A stretch of DNA of 64,000 nucleotides from Rhodococcus sp. 06-235-1A (lineage in GTDB: Bacteria; Actinomycetota; Actinomycetes; Mycobacteriales; Mycobacteriaceae): the NCBI RefSeq assembly GCF_002258785.1, contig NZ_NOYI01000021.1, positions 372,001-436,000 of the forward strand, read 5' to 3'. The translations under genes and the position numbers were made by a program. Position 1 is the stretch's first letter; every line of letters starts with the position of its first letter. Of the stretch, positions 38,758 to 47,832 are shown one piece after another. The notes under the pieces are model-generated. The model was not told where the DNA came from, did no database searches, and saw only the letters and a program-made list of their open reading frames with translations.

Positions 38758-39559
38758 ATGGCTTACGTTCGTTACGAATACAGCGGCGAGGTATCGGTCG
38801 GGTGGCGTCGAGACACGACGATCTTCCCCCTCGATGCAGGTTTGGTAGGCGATCTGCGTCGCGGCACTTCACACCCCGAATACAGCCGATCTGTGCCCAC
38901 AGCCGATGTCAGGCTGCTTCCCCCCGGTTACCGACACATCGAGGATCATCGGCGTGGGCATGAACTATTACGATGCCCTCCCCGTCGGCGTTGCAGCCCC
39001 CGCCTACCCGGTCTTCTTCACGAAATTCGTGTTTTGTCTGGTCGGCGCATACGATCCGATCGAGATGCCCTCGGAGTCGGTGGCGGTGGATGCCGAAGGC
39101 GAGTTGGCGATCGTGATCGGTCGCCGCGGCCGGCGCATCCCGGAATCGAGCGCGATAGATCATGTTCTCGGTTGCACGGTCACCAACGACGTGACCGTGC
39201 GTGACTTCCAAAGCTCGAGCGCACAGTGGTTGCAGGGCAAGGCCTGGGATTCCACCACTCCGTTGGGGCCGTGGATCGTTCCGTACGAGGACGTTTCGCC
39301 CGATGCACGGATCCGTACGATGGTCGACGGCGTTCTGGTGCAGGACGGATGCATCGACCAGATGATTTTCTCGGTGCCGAAATTGATCTCACTCATCTCG
39401 ACGTTCAAGACTCTCGAGGTCGGTGATGTGATTCTCACCGGAACGCCAGCCGGCAACGGCCACAACAGAACACCTCGCGAGTACCTGACCGAGGGCCAGA
39501 CAATCGAAGTCAGTATCGAAGGCGTCGGGTTCATTCGAAACGTCGTGACGTCCGGGTAG
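38758..39559 (+). pseudogene. FAH-family hydrolase/decarboxylase with one-base frameshift
   Basis: Codons from ATG 38758 encode the N-terminal part (VRYEYSGEVSVGWRRD, then ADVRLLPP). The frame then breaks in the C6G2 tract at 38920-38927. The +1 frame continues with VTDTSRIIGVGMNYYD, a typical FAH catalytic start, through QWLQGKAWDSTTPLGPW and VILTGTPAGNG to the stop at 39559. Removing one base gives a 266-residue FAHD protein of normal length. Members decarboxylate oxaloacetate or hydrolyse acyl-pyruvates, which fits a tartrate pathway producing oxaloacetate. It is either a recent frameshift or a sequencing error in a C run. Confidence 0.8.
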
Positions 39560-39585
39560 ACCCACTGCCTGAACGATCCCGAGGC

Positions 39586-40566
39586 CTAGTGGCGGCTGTC
39601 AGGCTCGGCGAGACGGGTGTTCTGGGGAGCGTTCACCGCGCCGCGTGGGTGCCGGCCGTCCAGAACTGCAACGATGTCGCGGGCGGCAGCCAGGCTCGCT
39701 TCGGTACGTGCTTGACGGGTCTGCCCGGCCATGTGGGACAGCGACACGACGTTGGGCATTCTCAGGAGCGGGTTGTCCGTATCGACTGGCTCGCGGGCGA
39801 ATACATCGAGTCCTGCGCCGGCTATGTCACCGCGCCTCAGCGCGTCGACAAGTGCGGGTTCGTCCACGAGAGAACCACGTGCTGTATTCACCAAGTAGGC
39901 GGAGGGCTTCATGGCGGCGAGCGCCGCGCGGTCGACTATCGGAGTGCCGTTGGGCTGAGCACGCGCGTGCAGGGTGACGAAGTCGGATCGGGAGAACAGC
40001 TCTTCGTTGTCGACATAGCTCACGTCGAGTTCGGCAGCGGGATGGCCGGTCGAGACCAGAACGGTCATACCGAAGGCGCGGCCCAGCTCGGCTACCGCCC
40101 GCCCGCTGGGCCCGAGGCCGATGATTCCCAGGGTGGCACCATGTAGTTCGCCGGTATCGTGTCGGGGCCAGTGACCTGTCCTGACGCCGTCGACGGTTTC
40201 GACGATCCTCCGGGCGCACATCAGTAGGAGGGTGACCGTCATCTCGGCCACGGCGTTCTTGTTGGCACCGGGGGTGTTGCACACGACGACGCCGAGCGCG
40301 GTCGCTGCTTCGACATCGATGGAGTCGTATCCGACACCGCTGCGTGCGATGACGCGCAGGGATCGGGCTGGCCGAATCATTTCTGCGGTGACGGGTTCGC
40401 TGGCGATCAGCGCTGCGTCGCACCTGAGCAGGTGGTCGGCCATTTCTCCGTCTGCGCGTCGACCGGTTGCAGGGCTGTGCACTGTTCGATGGCCGGCTGC
40501 ATTGAAAAGCTGGTCTACCTCGTCGCCGGGTACGAGGTAGTCGGTGGTGATGAGGATCGTTCCCAC
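39586..40566 (-). CDS. D-2-hydroxyacid dehydrogenase (NAD-dependent)
   Basis: A 326-residue reductase of the glycerate/hydroxypyruvate group. It has the catalytic Arg (ARSGVGYDSID), the nucleotide motif GLGPSGRAVAELGR, catalytic Glu in VFAREPV and His in SLSHMAGQT. GTG 40566 follows GGAAGGA at a good distance; longer upstream readings lack a ribosome site. It could reduce hydroxypyruvate or glyoxylate formed from tartrate. It lies downstream of dctA on the same strand and is convergent with the FAH gene. Confidence 0.85.
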   Translation of the reverse strand: MGTILITTDYLVPGDEVDQLFNAAGHRTVHSPATGRRADGEMADHLLRCDAALIASEPVTAEMIRPARSLRVIARSGVGYDSIDVEAATALGVVVCNTPGANKNAVAEMTVTLLLMCARRIVETVDGVRTGHWPRHDTGELHGATLGIIGLGPSGRAVAELGRAFGMTVLVSTGHPAAELDVSYVDNEELFSRSDFVTLHARAQPNGTPIVDRAALAAMKPSAYLVNTARGSLVDEPALVDALRRGDIAGAGLDVFAREPVDTDNPLLRMPNVVSLSHMAGQTRQARTEASLAAARDIVAVLDGRHPRGAVNAPQNTRLAEPDSRH

Positions 40567-40638
40567 TGGCGCGGTCCTTCCGTGGCGTGTGCGGAGATCG
40601 GTTGTGGTGCAACGACATGGGACAAACGGCCGAATGCC

Positions 40639-40671
40639 GCCGGCATTCGACGTCAAGCGTCGAATGCCGGC
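40639..40671 (-). terminator. strong hairpin after dctA
   Basis: GCCGGCATTCGACG and CGTCGAATGCCGGC form a perfect 14-bp stem with a 5-nt loop, 18 bp past the minus-strand dctA stop. There is no U-run, but the stem is very stable. It may attenuate readthrough into the dehydrogenase gene. Confidence 0.6.
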
Positions 40672-40688
40672 GGGTGGACCGACCGATG

Positions 40689-42083
40689 TCAGACTCGGGC
40701 GTTGGTCTTGTCGGTCGACGTCTCGGCCTCCGTGGAGTCGCCAATCCGGTCCGGGTCGTAATTGGGGTCGTAGTCGATCTCGCCATTGAGAACCGAGCGT
40801 GCCCGGGTGGTGTCGAAGTCGTTCTCCCATTTTCCGATCACGATGGTGGCCATGGCATTTCCGAGAACGTTGATGAAGACGCGGCCCTCGTTGAGGATTC
40901 GATCGATACCGACGATCAGCGCCAGTGCTGCTAGGGGGATGTGTCCGACGGCGGTGATGGTGCTGGCGAGGACGATGAATGCCCCGCCTGCGATGCCGGC
41001 TGTGCCCTTGCTGGTGAGCATCATGATTCCGACCATGATCAGCTGTTGCTGCCAACTGAGGTCGATACCGCATGCTTGGGCGAGGAACAGCGACGCCATG
41101 GTGAGGTAGACGGCGGAGCCGTCGAGGTTGAAGGAGAACCCGGAAGGGATCACGATGCCGACGACCGGCTTTCCGACTCCGAGGTGTTCGAGCTTCTTGA
41201 TCAATTGCGGGAGGATTGCTTCGCTCGAGCAAGTGGAGAGCGCCACGAGCAGTTCGGCTTTGAGGAATTTCATCAGCGGCCAGAGTCGCAGTCCGCAGGC
41301 GCGGGCGATGCCGCCGAGGATGACGATGACGTACACCACACACGTCGCGGTGAACAACAAGATCAGGTAGCCGAGCTGCTGCAACGTCGACGCGCCGTAG
41401 TTGGCGACGACTGCAGCAAGTGCGCCGAAGGTTCCGATCGGGGCCAGTCTCATGACCCAGGAGACGATCTTGAACACGACGGTGGAGAGTGAGTTGATTC
41501 CTTTGGTGATGGGTGCCCCGGCTTCACCCGAAACGTTGAGTGCTGCACCGAAAATGATGGATACGAGCAGGGCCGCGAGGATCGTGTGGCCCGTGAGTGC
41601 GCCGAAGAGTGATTCGGGGATGAGATTGTTGACGAATTCGATACCGGAGACCGAAGAGTTCTCGTCGACCGGCAGGGAGGAGGAATCGAGTGCTGAGGGG
41701 TCGATGTTCATTCCGTCGCCGGGGCGAAAGATATTGGCAACGAGGAGCCCGAACAGCATGGAGATCAACGACAGGAACAGAAAGTAGCCGATTGCCTTGA
41801 CACCGATCCGGCCGGCTTTGCGGAGGTTGTCCATCGAGGCGATACTGAGCGAGACCACGCAGAAGACGACCGGGACGACGATCATCTTCACCAGCGCGAT
41901 GAACCAATCGTTGAGCGGGCTCAGTGCCGATCCGACGTCGGGCAGGAAGATGCCGACGGCGATACCGGCGACTGCTCCGATGATGACCTGAAACCACAGT
42001 TCTCGTATCAACCGAGCGAGACGCGAGCGTTCGGGGGTGTTGTGGGGCGGATGGTTCGGGGTGTCGAGGTGGGTGGTCGCCAT
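40689..42083 (-). CDS. dctA: C4-dicarboxylate:cation symporter, DctA family
   Basis: A 464-residue transporter of the SDF/DAACS family with N-terminal helices and the two family hairpins: STCSSEAILPQ near residue 283 and the NLDGSAVYLT/TSKGTAGIAGG region near 318-362. It should import dicarboxylates such as succinate, malate or tartrate with sodium or protons. It lies between the D-tartrate dehydratase and D-2-hydroxyacid dehydrogenase genes on one strand and has hairpins on both sides. Confidence 0.88.
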   Translation of the reverse strand: MATTHLDTPNHPPHNTPERSRLARLIRELWFQVIIGAVAGIAVGIFLPDVGSALSPLNDWFIALVKMIVVPVVFCVVSLSIASMDNLRKAGRIGVKAIGYFLFLSLISMLFGLLVANIFRPGDGMNIDPSALDSSSLPVDENSSVSGIEFVNNLIPESLFGALTGHTILAALLVSIIFGAALNVSGEAGAPITKGINSLSTVVFKIVSWVMRLAPIGTFGALAAVVANYGASTLQQLGYLILLFTATCVVYVIVILGGIARACGLRLWPLMKFLKAELLVALSTCSSEAILPQLIKKLEHLGVGKPVVGIVIPSGFSFNLDGSAVYLTMASLFLAQACGIDLSWQQQLIMVGIMMLTSKGTAGIAGGAFIVLASTITAVGHIPLAALALIVGIDRILNEGRVFINVLGNAMATIVIGKWENDFDTTRARSVLNGEIDYDPNYDPDRIGDSTEAETSTDKTNARV

Positions 42084-42183
42084 GAGGTGCTCCTTTGCAC
42101 AGCAGCAAGGGTGGGGGAGTGTGGTCCCGCTCGTGCAAGACCGTTTCGGAACTGCTGTCTACGAATGTTTTTCGCGCAGCACT

Positions 42184-42230
42184 GACAGAGCTACGCCGCG
42201 CAGCGGCTGGTGTGTCGGCGTAGCTCTGTC
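42184..42230 (-). terminator. hairpin between tartrate dehydratase and dctA
   Basis: GACAGAGCTACGCCG (42184-42198) and CGGCGTAGCTCTGTC (42216-42230) form a perfect 15-bp stem with a 17-nt loop, 38 bp past the dehydratase stop on the minus strand. Likely terminator or mRNA-processing/stabilising structure. Confidence 0.6.
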
Positions 42231-42267
42231 GTCACGTGGAGCTTTGGTCGAAGCGGTCTGGCAGTGG

Positions 42268-43431
42268 TCAGTGCAATTCGCGCAGGACCTTGTAGAAGGC
42301 GGCTTTGCCCTCGAAGCCGATGCCGGGGGTCTCGGTGAGTCCGACGCGGCTGTTCTCGACCACTGCCCCGTCGGCGAATCCGCCGGTGGGCTGGAATTCG
42401 CCGGGGTAGGACTCGTTGCCGCCGAGCTTGAGCGCTGCTGCGATGTGCAGCGAGAACTGGTGTCCGCCATGAGGAATGCACTGGCGTGAAGACCAGCCGT
42501 GGTCTTTGAGCATCTTCTGGATTCGCAGGTATTCGGTGAGTCCGTAGCTCAGTGCGGGGTCGACCTGGATGATGTCGCGGTCGGGTCGCATTCCGGCGTA
42601 GCGGACGAGGTTACGTGCATCCTGCAGTGAGAACAGGTTCTCACCGGTTGCGATGCGTCCCGAATAATTCTCAGCCAGAACGGCATTGAGACGGTAGTCG
42701 AGGGGATCACCGACCTCCTCGTACCAGAAGAGGTTGTACTGCTCGATGGCTGCGCCGTATTCGAGGGCGGTGGCCAGATCGAACTTCCCGTTCACATCGA
42801 CCGCGAGGCGCTGCCCGTCGCCACCGAGGACTTCGAGTACGGCTTCGATGCGCTCGAGGTCCTCCGCGAGATCGGCACCGCCGATTTTCATCTTCACCAC
42901 GTTGTAGCCCTGGTCGAGGAAACCGCGCATCTCGTCCTGCAAGTCGGCGAGGGTTTTGCCGGGCGCGTAGTAGCCACCGGCTGCGTAGACGAACACCGAG
43001 TCGTCGGGTTGTCCGTCACCGTGCTTGTCCGAGAGCCACCGGTAGAGCGGCTTTTCGGCGATCTTGGAAGCCAGGTCGAACAGTGCCATGTCGACGACAC
43101 CGACTGCGACGGAGCGTTCTCCGTGTCCGCCGGGCTTCTCGTTGCTCATCATGAAGTCCCACGCGAGGGTGGGGTCCAGCTCGCCTTCGGCGTCGAGCAG
43201 GGCGTCGGGTGCCGCGTCGAGCAGGCGGGGGATGACGCGACGGCGGAGTATCTCGCCGGCGCTGTAGCGCCCGTTGGAGTTGAAGCCGTAGCCAACCACC
43301 GGTTCGCCGTCGCGCATCACGTCGCTGACGACGGCCACGATCGAGCAATCCATCTTGGAGAAGTCGATCCATGCGTTTCGGATCGAGGAGCTGATCGGGA
43401 CGATGCCCTCGTGTACGGAGATGATCTTCAT
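42268..43431 (-). CDS. tarD: D(-)-tartrate dehydratase (enolase superfamily)
   Basis: A 387-residue enolase-superfamily dehydratase. The N-terminus PISSSIRNAWIDFSKMDCS and the GYGFNSNGRY, EKPGGHGERSVAVG and VYAAGGYYAPGK segments are those of bradyrhizobial D-tartrate dehydratase. The catalytic KMK (YNVVKMKIGGA), metal ligands in VDVNG, EEVGDP and ATGENLF, and the CIPHGGHQ His are present. ATG 43431 follows GAGAAAGG; longer reading crosses the operators. The product is oxaloacetate. Three CTTATAAG boxes lie directly upstream. Confidence 0.88.
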   Translation of the reverse strand: MKIISVHEGIVPISSSIRNAWIDFSKMDCSIVAVVSDVMRDGEPVVGYGFNSNGRYSAGEILRRRVIPRLLDAAPDALLDAEGELDPTLAWDFMMSNEKPGGHGERSVAVGVVDMALFDLASKIAEKPLYRWLSDKHGDGQPDDSVFVYAAGGYYAPGKTLADLQDEMRGFLDQGYNVVKMKIGGADLAEDLERIEAVLEVLGGDGQRLAVDVNGKFDLATALEYGAAIEQYNLFWYEEVGDPLDYRLNAVLAENYSGRIATGENLFSLQDARNLVRYAGMRPDRDIIQVDPALSYGLTEYLRIQKMLKDHGWSSRQCIPHGGHQFSLHIAAALKLGGNESYPGEFQPTGGFADGAVVENSRVGLTETPGIGFEGKAAFYKVLRELH

Positions 43432-43450
43432 GGGAATGCCTTTCTCATAT

Positions 43451-43540
43451 CTTATAAGGTGTAAACGACGGTAGCTCAGAGTGACGGCGAACACAACCCT
43501 TACTTATAAGATCCGGAAAGTCGGTGAGGTATCTTATAAG
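43451..43540. promoter_or_regulatory. three CTTATAAG GntR boxes
   Basis: CTTATAAG occurs at 43451-43458, 43503-43510 and 43533-43540 within the divergent promoter of tarD and the GntR gene, usually as ATCTTATAAG. Self-complementary boxes of this kind are bound by FadR/VanR-type GntR regulators. The same box occurs at 37275. Confidence 0.7.
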
Positions 43541-43634
43541 AACTACGGGTTGCGGGTGTAGAGTCAATGATCGACAACCCGGACCAAGGTCAGCCCCGAC
43601 AGGGTGTGTCCATAGCGGAGAGGCAGGTCCAGCA

Positions 43635-44330
43635 GTGACCGCTCCTACCAATGTCTTCTCCAGCAAAGGTGAAGTCGCCTACGCCGAGCTGCGCGCCATG
43701 ATCCTGATGGGCACTCTCGACGCCGGATCGAAACTGGCGCAATACGAGCTCGCCGACCGGCTGCACATGAGCATCACCCCGATCCGCGAGGCAGTACGAA
43801 GGCTCAGCAGTGAGGGGCTCATCGAGCTCGACAATCACAAGAACGTGCGAATTGCGCCCATGAGCGCAGCGGAAGCGCGTCAGCTGTTCGAGGTTCGTCT
43901 GTCGCTGGATCCAACCGCAGTCGAGTTGGCTGCCGATCGGCGAACAGACACAGACATCGCCGACATGCGTGCGGCCGCGGGACGGCTACTGCCGGTCACG
44001 CAGAAGTGGGGCGAGGACGCGTTGCGTGCGCACCGAGATTTCCACCGCGCGCTGTATCTGGCGTCGCACAACGACGTCCTGATCCGTCTGCTCGATGACC
44101 TGTGGGACAAATCCGACCGCTATCGCCGGATCGGTCTCGAGCTGCCACCCGGTGCAGAACCGCGCACCGTCGACCACCAGGAACACTTCCGAATACTCGA
44201 ACTCGTTGTCGCACAAGACTCGCAGGGGGCTGCAGATCTCATGCGTCAACACATCGTGAAGAGTCTGACGGCGGCCGCCATCGATGCTCTGGAGGACCGA
44301 GAGCACGAGCTACGTGAGACCTCGGCGTGA
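43635..44330 (+). CDS. GntR-family regulator (FadR/VanR subfamily)
   Basis: A 231-residue regulator. The N-terminal winged HTH (VAYAELRAMILMGTLDAGSKL, then LADRLHMSITPIREAVRRL) is joined to an FCD domain with the metal-binding pattern (RLSLDPTAVELA, HRDFHRALY, DHQEHFRILE). GTG 43635 follows AGGCAGG; the in-frame ATG at 43524 would put the reading through an operator box. It is divergent from tarD with three CTTATAAG boxes between, and is the likely repressor of the tartrate genes. Confidence 0.87.
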   Translation: MTAPTNVFSSKGEVAYAELRAMILMGTLDAGSKLAQYELADRLHMSITPIREAVRRLSSEGLIELDNHKNVRIAPMSAAEARQLFEVRLSLDPTAVELAADRRTDTDIADMRAAAGRLLPVTQKWGEDALRAHRDFHRALYLASHNDVLIRLLDDLWDKSDRYRRIGLELPPGAEPRTVDHQEHFRILELVVAQDSQGAADLMRQHIVKSLTAAAIDALEDREHELRETSA

Positions 44331-44610
44331 TCATTACCAACTGATGGGTTGTCCTGGTATCGCATTCGAGGACGCGGGGCGTGCCGGACATCAAGCGATC
44401 TCTTGACGCGGCACACCGCCAAAATCTGCTGACAGTGCGGTAATCGTCCTTTTCGGCCCGATCGGTCCCGTGGCCAATCGCCGCTGCTGATCCGCTGAAT
44501 CTCGAGCCGACACGGTGATACGCGCGGTCGGAAGTTGCACACCCGGTTCGAGGTACCAAAGTCCCTTGTCGTCCAGGCCGGTCCGATCCGCCGATGGGCG
44601 GGAACCCTCA

Positions 44611-44895
44611 GTGTCACGAGAGTGTCACAAGTCGGTACGTTCGGACATGGACTGGCCCGGACGGTAATGTACGAAAAACGTTGCAAGTGAACAATTATCG
44701 AGTCCAGAAACGTTCAGGTGAATCCACTTCTCCGGACTTGAAATCCGCACAGTGTCGGTTCGAGTCCGACTGGGGGCACGTTGGTCCGTATGGACCCGAA
44801 GGCTTCGTCCAGCAACAAGTTTCGGCGGATGCCGTGAACTGTGGCAGTCCTCAATGGACTTGTGAGGCAGCGGATCTGGATTCCGCTTGTGGTTC
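44611..44895. repeat. direct repeat copy 3 (shorter, more diverged) with tRNA 3' half
   Basis: Shares the GTGTCACGAGAGTGTCAC start, the GAAAAACGTTG block and the T-arm/acceptor region with copies 1 and 2. Its tRNA half at 44734-44779 has CTTGAAAT in the anticodon loop (TGA-like) instead of CTTAAAAT, with a TGGGGGCAC end. Similarity fades after the GAGGCAGCGGAT block. It could be a second attachment-site relic, marking 33.0-44.6 kb as another insertion. Confidence 0.65.
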
Positions 44896-45003
44896 CAACC
44901 GAATCAGTCGCGATTCGGTGCGTGTGTGCAGTTCAAGCACGATGCCGTCCGCTCGGCAGCGACTGCGTTACACGGGTCGAACGAGCCCGTCGAGGCTTCC
45001 GAT

Positions 45004-45876
45004 TTACGAAATGTGACTGGCCACGTTGATGACGAGACCCGCAGGGTCGCGTACGAAGAACCGGCGGATGCCCCACACTTCGTCACGTATCTCCCTTACG
45101 ATCTCCAACCCTTCCGTTTTGGCTCGAGCGTAGGCCGCGTCCGCATCGCCGACCTCCATCGAAATGTCGACTGATGTGACTTCGGGATCCACGGCAGTCT
45201 GACTGTGCCAGGCGACGATCAATTGTGTGGTTGGCGTGCTCATCGACGCGAACATGAGCATGCCGTCTTGGTCCATCGCGACGCGAAAACCGAGAAACGT
45301 CTCATAGAACTCGCGCGCGGCGGCGGGGTCGTCTGTCACGATCACGGGCATTGCCCTGCGAATCTCTGCGGCTACAGTCCCCTGTGCGGACGGTCGCCGC
45401 GTGGTGTCGTGCCGCCGGGCTGCCTCATGTACCTCGGTGATGGCGGTGCGGATCATGACGCCGTATGCGTCGTCGGTCAGTGCGGCGGCGTGTTGTTCAG
45501 CTAGGTGAAGGTGCTCGGCCGCGATGTCGAATGCGCCGCTGCGCCGTAGGTTGTCGGCGATGTTCAGGTGCAGGCTCGGGTATAAGCCCGCGACACTCAG
45601 CGACGAGTGGTGACGGCGGGCGCGCTCGTCGGAGAGTGTGTCGGCGGCGTCGAGGGCCCGGGTGTCCCAGATCAGCGCTTCGGCCGGGGTCTCGCAGAGG
45701 TCGGCGAGGTAGTGAGCGAGGGTGCAGCGGTGAAACGGGTCGCCGGCGGCACCGATTTGTTGCCAGAGGGCCAGTAGTTCGCGGCGGGCCGCAGCGGTGT
45801 CACCGCTGCGGCCGAGCGTGACCGCCTTGCTGATGGCATCCATTGTTCTGTCGGGTGCGGTGGGGGTGTCGGTCAT
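45004..45876 (-). CDS. TPR-like domain fused to VOC/glyoxalase domain
   Basis: 290 residues. Residues 1-145 are helical with TPR-like spacing (LGRSGDTAAARRELLALWQQ, then LNIADNLRRSGAFDIAAEHL). Residues 170-290 form a vicinal-oxygen-chelate domain (PVIVTDDPAAAREFYETFLG, then FFVRDPAGLVINVASH). ATG 45876 follows GAGGAG. In other actinobacteria the two parts are usually separate, so this looks like a fusion. VOC members include glyoxalases, dioxygenases and antibiotic-binding proteins; the metal ligands seem incomplete, so the function is open. Confidence 0.75.
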   Translation of the reverse strand: MTDTPTAPDRTMDAISKAVTLGRSGDTAAARRELLALWQQIGAAGDPFHRCTLAHYLADLCETPAEALIWDTRALDAADTLSDERARRHHSSLSVAGLYPSLHLNIADNLRRSGAFDIAAEHLHLAEQHAAALTDDAYGVMIRTAITEVHEAARRHDTTRRPSAQGTVAAEIRRAMPVIVTDDPAAAREFYETFLGFRVAMDQDGMLMFASMSTPTTQLIVAWHSQTAVDPEVTSVDISMEVGDADAAYARAKTEGLEIVREIRDEVWGIRRFFVRDPAGLVINVASHIS

Positions 45877-46516
45877 AGGTGTAGCTCCTCGATGATCTGA
45901 GTCTCGTGCGAACGGTGGTTCTTATTGTTCGGCTTCGACCCGGCTGAAGGTCAACTATTTCTTTCTTGGGGTGGTGCCGTACGGGTTCGAGTGTGTTTCG
46001 ACCATCACCAGAAGCAGCCCCGAAAATCCACTCGCACCGCGTGCAGGCCCACCTCGGCGACCCGACAGCCGGGGAACCAACCCCGACAGGAGTAAAGGCC
46101 AAGACCACCGAGCCAGGTCTCATGAGCTGAGGTTACGAAGACGGGGAGCCCCTGGGACGGGCCAGATCGGGGTGTCGGAGAACAAGTTGAGTGTGCCCGC
46201 TCGCTGAGTATCGGGACCGAAACGGGCGAAGCCCGATCATCGGATCGTCTGGGCGCGGTCGGTCGCTCTCGCTTCCAACCGATCCTGCCGAATCGCATCG
46301 ACACCCACGTCGTCCAGCCGTCGCGGTCGCATTGTTCCCACCGAGTTGTCATGTGGTGTGGACCGCACCATGACGTTGGATGGTTCTGCGGTAGGTGCCG
46401 TCGGGACGGCGGTCGGCTCGGGAAGGGCAACGTCGAACACGGGCCAATTGTCCAGGGGCGCGCACACATTCGCGACGCGATGCAGACCTGTCACGCCGAA
46501 CCCGACGGGCGGCGAA
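45877..46516. other. gene-free stretch
   Basis: About 640 bp with no supported gene on either strand; readings in it have shadow-like composition and no ribosome sites. A small hairpin CGGGC-GAA-GCCCG lies at 46223-46235. Promoter elements for the VOC gene should be at the left end. The right end holds the 3' flank of the lipase gene. Confidence 0.5.
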
Positions 46517-47698
46517 TTAACCCGAACCGTTGGCCGCGAATTGCCCTGCGGTCCAGCGCAACACGAACGGCAGTCCAGTCATGGCGCCGATGAAGTGGTC
46601 GCCTGCCACGGGCTCGTAGTGCACGTTCGCACCCTTGCTGCGCCACTGCTCGATCAGGGCAGTCACGCCGGCCTCGGGGATGAAGCGATCGCCGATCCAC
46701 TTGCTCGCGGAACCGTGGAAGAACGCGACCGGCACCGACGGCGCGTCGGCGCCCGGACGGTTCGCGGCGATCACCCGTCGCGCGATGTCGGAGTCGAACG
46801 GGTCGGGCTCGGACGCCAAGTCCTCGATTCGCATGCGTACCAACCCGCCCAGGGCCAGGGGGAGGACGGACATGTCCTTCACCCAGGATGCCAACAGCAG
46901 CGCCTTCGGGCCGAACAACTCCACCATCTCGGGGTGCTCACGCGCGAGACCCATGCTCGCCGCACCCAGCAGGCCGGCCGAGACGGTGCCGTTCATGGTG
47001 TCCAGCAGCATCGAGAAGTCGGTGGGCGTTCCACCGGCGACGGCGCCCGCCAACCTCACGTCCGGCGCGTACCTCGGATGCAGCTGCGCCGTCCAGGTGG
47101 TGGCGATCGCGCCGCCGCTGTAGCCGTAGGCAACCACTGGGCTGTCGGCGAGCTCCGGGGCGACGACCGTCATCCCGCGTAGCGAATCCAGGACGGCATG
47201 CCCGGCCATCGTGCCTTCGGAGTACGACATCCGCGGGCCTTGGTGATCGGCGACGAGGACCGCGTATCCGCGGGCGAGCCAGAGCGGCATCACCGGCGGG
47301 AGGTCGGCACCGACACCGTGCACCAGGCGGTACGACGGCGTGCTCTTGGCTCCGAGGGAATCGATAGCCACATTGTGGGCGACGACGGGCCGCGGTCCGC
47401 GCCCGGTCCACGGTCGCCTCGGGATCAGCAGCGAGGCGGTGACGCCGGCGGGCAGACCCCGCGCGTCGGTCGATCGAACCATGAACTGACGCATTGCGGT
47501 CCGCGGCCGGGGCACCAGACCACGGGTCGTGCGCTGCCGGATCACCGCACCGGGTGCGAGGTCCTCGATGCCGGGAGGGGTGAGAAAGAAGGCGTCGTTG
47601 TCGATCGGGGTCGGAAGAATCGCGGCATGGGGATCGTCCGGAGGCTCGAGGGGTAGTCGTCGAGTCAGTACGCGATCGAGCACACCGAACAGAGTCAT
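46517..47698 (-). CDS. secretory-lipase family alpha/beta hydrolase
   Basis: A 393-residue protein of the LIP/secretory lipase group. The nucleophile elbow reads GYSGGA (VAYGYSGGAIATTW), with a late Asp (SEPDPFDSD) and His (AGDHFIGA). A strongly hydrophobic signal peptide is not obvious at the chosen ATG 47698 (MTLFGVLDRVL), which follows GGGGGA; a longer start would add 26 residues without a ribosome site. It may act on esters or mycolate-type lipids outside the cell. It lies downstream of a TetR gene. Confidence 0.82.
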   Translation of the reverse strand: MTLFGVLDRVLTRRLPLEPPDDPHAAILPTPIDNDAFFLTPPGIEDLAPGAVIRQRTTRGLVPRPRTAMRQFMVRSTDARGLPAGVTASLLIPRRPWTGRGPRPVVAHNVAIDSLGAKSTPSYRLVHGVGADLPPVMPLWLARGYAVLVADHQGPRMSYSEGTMAGHAVLDSLRGMTVVAPELADSPVVAYGYSGGAIATTWTAQLHPRYAPDVRLAGAVAGGTPTDFSMLLDTMNGTVSAGLLGAASMGLAREHPEMVELFGPKALLLASWVKDMSVLPLALGGLVRMRIEDLASEPDPFDSDIARRVIAANRPGADAPSVPVAFFHGSASKWIGDRFIPEAGVTALIEQWRSKGANVHYEPVAGDHFIGAMTGLPFVLRWTAGQFAANGSG

Positions 47699-47832
47699 GA
47701 TCCCCCGACATTCTTCTCGAGCCGTACCTATCCCCGCGGTCACCGTACCGCGCGAGGCGGTCGAGCTCGAGCACATCGGTCTGGCTCAGGACCGCCTCAC
47801 TGTGTTTGCTGCACTCGGCAAGCAGTCTTCCG

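Noticed and set aside
46005..46469. Open readings in the 45.9-46.5 kb gap
   Set aside because: Cys/Arg/Ser-rich translations typical of out-of-frame high-GC DNA, with no homology recognised.
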